Shown here piece after piece: positions 60,020-64,000 of a stretch of 64,000 nt of DNA. The stretch comes from Sequoia sempervirens (Eukaryota > Streptophyta > Pinopsida > Cupressales > Cupressaceae). Positions within the stretch are counted from its first letter, which is position 1. Each line of letters opens with the position of its first letter. Where the stretch lies: positions 212,663,199 through 212,727,198 of the forward strand of contig VDFB02358134.1 in the NCBI GenBank assembly GCA_007258455.2. Direction: 5' to 3'. Under the pieces are notes generated by a model. It saw only the letters and a list, made by a program, of their open reading frames with translations, was not told where the DNA came from and did no database searches. Position numbers and translations under genes: made by a program.

Positions 60020-61301
60020 TGTAGTGTCTTAATATTGCACCCATGGCAATTTCACCTACACTTTTGCATCCACTTTAGTGTCCACTCCCTTAGTATTTGT
60101 GTAGGCTCATCTTAGCCCTTGCATCAACCTTTTTCCCCTCAAGATGCTCAAGACCCATTTTTCAGCAGCTATCTTCATGTGTCAACTTTGCATTGAACCT
60201 TGTGCTTTCCTCATTCCCACCATTTTTTAGCATGATTTGTCTAGACACTAGCATGTCGATTGGATTTTTGCATGTCGCACTAGTGTCTTGCGATAATTCA
60301 ACATTCAAACAGTCATTTCTAAGCATGTTTCTACTTGTCACATACCTTGGTTGATGGAAATGGGTCAAGATGCTTTGTAATGAATTAGGAACCTTCTTTT
60401 CCCTCCTATTCTCTCTTTAAAATCTATCCTTTCACTTCATCTTCTCTCGTATTCTCTCTCTTAATCTCTCTTGGTCTTTTGTATCTTTCTCTTTCATTCT
60501 CTCTTTTCTTTCTCTCAAGCTTGCACAACTCTCTACAGCTTGTTACAGTAGTCTCAAGCTCTCACAATAGCCTTTACAACTCTCTTGGCTCTCACAACCT
60601 TCTCTCTCTTTCTTTGGCTTCACCAAGCCTTGATAGTATATATATTTGTCTTACACCTTGAGCATCTTTGGATTTATCACATCCCTTATCTATGCATTTT
60701 ATATTCTTGTCTATTTATCTTTCTGTCTATTTGTCTATTTGGCTATCTATGGAGGTGGAAACACCAAAACGAGGGTTTGAATAAGGCAACCCCTAAATAG
60801 CCCCAACATTTTCTCTCAGTCTTATGTGTGTAGGTATTGAAGACATTTATTTGCTAGAGGCTTCATTGCTTAGTCCATTGTGAGCATTTTATTTCTCTTA
60901 TTCTCACATTTCATCATTTACATTTCACTTAGTTTACTTTATTTTATTCTCTACTATACTCTGTTATTTTCCTATATTTCAACAATTCGTAGTAAGTTAG
61001 AACATTAGTAGTCATCTTATTGTTTTCTATGATAGTCTCAATTTTTGGTCCGTAAGAGACGCCAATGCACCTCTAGGATGTTAGCTTGTCGCATTGTCGT
61101 TTGTGTGCCACATTGCCATCCATGTTCGAGAGCTTGTCAGTCTGTACATAAAACCTCTGTGACCTACTCTTTTTGTTTCTATTACTCTCATCATTTTATC
61201 CTATCACCTGAGCTTTATTCCTTGAGGTAGTTGAGGACCATTTGCTCCTTGAAAACTCTACTTGTCTTAAGACTTGAGGGTAAAAAATTTCCTCCTCTAC
61301 A
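60020..61301 (+). mobile_element. Solo LTR (1,282 bp) in the LINE-like remnant
   Basis: Starts TGTAGTGTCTTAATATTGC and ends TTCCTCCTCTACA. Its downstream half is the G3 LTR family in the opposite (plus) orientation: GGAGGTGGAAACACCAAAAC, AATAGCCCCAACATTTTCTC and GGTATTGAAGACATTTA are the complement of the blocks at 59,280-59,390. The left duplication AATAT is at 13,475-13,479 (carried away by the G3 insertion), the right one CATAT at 61,302-61,306, with one mismatch. It keeps the target of the 17.4-kb transposon unoccupied (CACTTAGTTTAC at about 60,926). G3 later inserted across its first two bases. Confidence 0.72.
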
Positions 61302-61571
61302 CATATTTACATGGTTAGAAGATGGATAGCTAGAGGATGCAATTTTAAGGGTCATTTGAACATTACAATGCTCCCTAAAGTTCTTTTCCTTTTCAATATT
61401 TTTTGTCAATAATTCATGATGAATATCATAGTTAACGGTCCATGGTTATTGGGAAAGGCAAGGCTTTCCCTTAGTAAATGGAAACTTGTATGTGTCCCTT
61501 TGGTTGATCTTTGTCAAATAGCATTCGTGTTTGTTTTTCAATATGACCACCAAAATATTGGGAAGAATTAG
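61302..61571 (+). pseudogene. DUF4283-like ORF1 remnant, 3' part, split by the nest
   Basis: Continues the reading broken at 13,481: MVRRWIARGCNFKGHLNITM, LPKVLFLFNIFCQ, a stop, IIVNGPWLLGKARLSLSKWK, LVCVPLVDLCQIAFVFVFQ. It matches the copy at 12,305-12,800 block for block (MLPKSLLIF, GPWFIGKVRLSLSKWKL, VDLY). Confidence 0.6.
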
Positions 61572-62395
61572 TGTAGATGCCCCAAATCTGACTTATTTAA
61601 AATTCCAAATTTTAATTAATTTGTGACGTTATTCAATAATTAATTAATTAATTATTTAATTATTTAATTAACTATTCCATAATTCTTTTAAATTAATTAA
61701 ATAATTAATTTTCCTATTGTCCTATTCTTCCAAAGGTTAAATTATTTTTAATATAAACTTAGCCACCACCATTTATTTCCTCTGAAAAATTATTAATTAA
61801 TTAATCCTAGATTAATTAATTAAGTCCTTCTTTTCTAACCTCCACTTAACCTTTCCTTCATTTTTCATTTCATCACTTGTCATGTGTCATTCCTCCTCAT
61901 ATGCTTATCTTCACATTTACCCAATAAGTATTGTTAGCAGAGGAAATGGTGAACTATAGTCCTAAGATCTGTATACTAGTATCCATGATGTAGTCATTTT
62001 ATATACTAGAGGATACAGTGGTAGAAGTGAGTAAGTGTGGTAAGGAATTCTTATCTAGCACTAGTTTATATAGAAACTAAACACACATAACAGTCATCCA
62101 TAACACATATATCCATCGAATCCTTATATATATATATTGTTGCAAGTATGAGCTTGCCTAGTGGTGTTGTCATTAATGTTGTCATTGATGTCAACATTGT
62201 TCAACATGTTGAATATTGTACATGTATGGCTGAGTTCATGGTGAGATGTTGTGAGTACATGGAGCTACCTTTATGGTGTTGCAAATATGTTGGTTTGATG
62301 AGTTTCCAAGTTCTTTTGAGAAAATTAATGAAGAAAAGAAGTCAGAGTGTTGAGAGTGTTCAGATTGTGCTCTGGTAGGTGTTCTGCATTTCTCC
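61572..62395 (+). repeat. Possible start of a long Tat-like LTR
   Basis: TGTAGATGCCCCAAATCTGAC at 61,573 followed by ATTAATTAATTAATTATTT-rich sequence is the style of the G1 LTR start (TGTATACACC..., then ATTAATTAAAT). The other end is not visible in the window. A TA-repeat (TATATATATATATTG) occurs near 62,130. Small open stretches have no recognised motif. Confidence 0.3.
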
Positions 62396-64000
62396 TGTGG
62401 TGATCCTATGCCTGTGCGAATCTAAAGGTGTGTTTTTGGTGATATGATGATGATATAGTCTGAGTTTCAGTTTCTGGTGAGATGGTATGTGGAAGTTGTG
62501 TCCACCGGTATGTGTGTTCTACTAGTAGTGTATTGTTGTGCAATTTTGCACACATGCCCCACTTGGAGTAGGGACCCTCTTTCTTTTCTGATTTCGGATG
62601 TCTCTTGGACCTTTGGTTTTTATTGTATTTTCCCTTTCGTGGTCTTGGGATGTTGGTCTTTCTTACCTTGGTCTTACCCTGAGGGTTGAATCGGTTAAAC
62701 TTGGTTTTGATGGAGATCCGGGTTTTGACCTGGGTCCGGGATTTTTCGGCTCACCTGGATTTTCCCAGGTCCTGGTCCATCTTCTGTTAATGTCAGATTT
62801 TCCAAAATCCAGGTTTCTGGTTGAATCCAGGATTTTCCGGATCACGCGGATTTCCCCGGATTTCGTCGGAGTCCCAGAAGGGTGCGTTGTCCGCGGAATT
62901 CATGCTCACCAGGATAGTCTGGCTGGCTCAAATTTTTCTAAAATTTTGTTTCGACCTCGGGTTTCTGGATTTTCTTGATGTCTTGTTGGCCATTAATGCT
63001 TGGGTACGTTTTCTCTAGCGCAAGTGTGGGAAAATTTAACGGCTTTTAGTGCTTTTCCTGATTTCATTATTCATTTGCTATCTGCTCTAGCGCTTGAGTT
63101 TTTTCATTTTTGAGCTTTGGTCGTTGGATTTGGTTTGCTCGCACGTGGATTCCTTGGATGTTTGTGTTGATATTTTCGCCGCTAGGGCACCCTGATTCGT
63201 AGTGACTTCCTTGGGCTCGAGGTTCATTCGGATTTAATTCATGGTAAGTCATTTTTGAATTCTCCTATAGTTTTGTGCTTGTGATTGAATCTTTCGAGTT
63301 ATTGTTGATGATTATTCGGGTCATCCCTTGTTTATTTTCATAGTTACATATTTATCGAATTAGGGTTTGATTCACCTTTCCACGGGTTTAACACCTGCAC
63401 CGTGCATCCCTTCGTTTATCAATTGAATGTTAGGTATACCCCTGTGACTAGGTGTTCCTGTTAGGGCCTTGACTTGTTGACGCATAATCTGGTATAATTT
63501 GTGAAGGTGGGGTTTCGGTATGTCTGCCCAAGGTTGTTAAGTTTGGTGGAGTCGTCATGATCCTCTTGTCCTGTGTCTGGCTCGATCTTATTCGCATCAC
63601 TTGAGACCCTGGTGTGCCCTAGTTTTATCATTTTGAGGGATCGTGTCAGAATTTCGAGCTCACCTTAACTCTCATGGCGGAGGTTTGACAGTCAAATTTA
63701 GGGCATCGTTAATTCACCGCAGGGATCTACCATTTGAGAGTTTTTGGGAGTTTAAATTCAAGTGCAATCAAGATTTCTCCTATTGGGGTTGGGTTTATGT
63801 TTGTCGGATTCAGATAGGGGGTTTGTATGATCACTCGATTAATGGTCTGCGCGTCGAACAATCGTCAGGTTTCCGAGGTGTCCGCAGAATTTTTGTGCAC
63901 CCATATTTTTCTGGATTTTTCCATTTCCCTGATGTATGATGAGCTCCCGGAATTTTGAGCTACCCATGGAAATCCGAACTGTCCGGATTTTTCTGTTTTT
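62396..64000. other. More GC-rich unassigned sequence with repeated GGATTTTCC-type words
   Basis: Base composition changes: far richer in G, C and CpG than the rest of the window. Words such as GGGATTTTTCGG, TGGATTTTCCCAGG, CAGGATTTTCCGG and GGATTTCCCCGGATTT recur at 62,728-62,865, and CCGGATTTTTC again at the window end. No convincing gene; the open stretches lack domains. It could be the body of a long LTR starting at 61,573. Confidence 0.35.

Noticed and set aside
60479..60800. Open frames with SLSFSLFFLSSLHNS-like sequence
   Set aside because: CT-rich part of a solo LTR; no protein family.

Overview
The window is plant nuclear DNA made almost entirely of transposable elements, with no intact host gene. 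The organism is probably a conifer or another large-genome gymnosperm. The reasons are the deep nesting of Ty3/gypsy and Ty1/copia elements, long AT-rich LTRs, initiator-Met-tRNA-type primer sites, heavily decayed coding regions with many TGA/TAG stops that look like C-to-T changes, and a transposase-like family I associate from memory with bryophyte, lycophyte and gymnosperm genomes. The species cannot be fixed from the sequence.

Layout. 1-6,637 is the 3' part of a Tat-lineage Ty3/gypsy element (G1): end of reverse transcriptase, RNase H, archaeal-type RNase H, integrase, a long 3' non-coding region, polypurine tract and 3' LTR. A 779-bp TIR element with a TTAA duplication sits in the 3' region. 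6,638-12,300 is old sequence holding a 222-bp fold-back element and a possible LTR. 12,305-13,481 and 61,302-61,571 hold DUF4283-like (LINE ORF1-like) remnants. The second remnant is split by 48 kb of nested insertions.

The nest, from target boundaries: a solo LTR (60,020-61,301) entered the LINE-like remnant. A gag-pro-only LTR element (G3, minus strand, 13,482-60,016, duplication TATTG) entered at its edge. G3 then received: (i) a 1-kb TIR element (13,721-14,743) in its 3' LTR; (ii) a 17.4-kb TIR DNA transposon (14,893-32,317, duplication TAAA) in the same LTR; (iii) a chromovirus G2 (plus strand, 35,782-50,309, duplication ATGAG), itself carrying a copia element (39,369-44,960, duplication ATTTC), a solo LTR (45,006-46,495) and another solo LTR (about 48,371-49,483); (iv) an internally deleted chromovirus G4 (minus strand, about 52,841-58,813) carrying a solo LTR (52,991-54,183, duplication AGGCC).

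The most interesting object is the 17.4-kb TIR transposon. Its ends begin GGGTC and match in inverted orientation. It is flanked by TAAA, and two paralogous LTRs in this window (near 59,179 and 60,930) show the unoccupied target site. It carries a decayed multi-exon transposase-like gene on the plus strand (21,161-24,310), a second decayed multi-exon gene on the minus strand (31,690 down to 29,633), about 3.4 kb of GA-rich polypurine repeat, eight tandem copies of a ~358-bp satellite, a PPR gene fragment, and palindromic AACGGATATCCGTT-type motifs near both ends. The 779-bp element in G1 looks like its internally deleted relative. I could not assign the family to a named superfamily.
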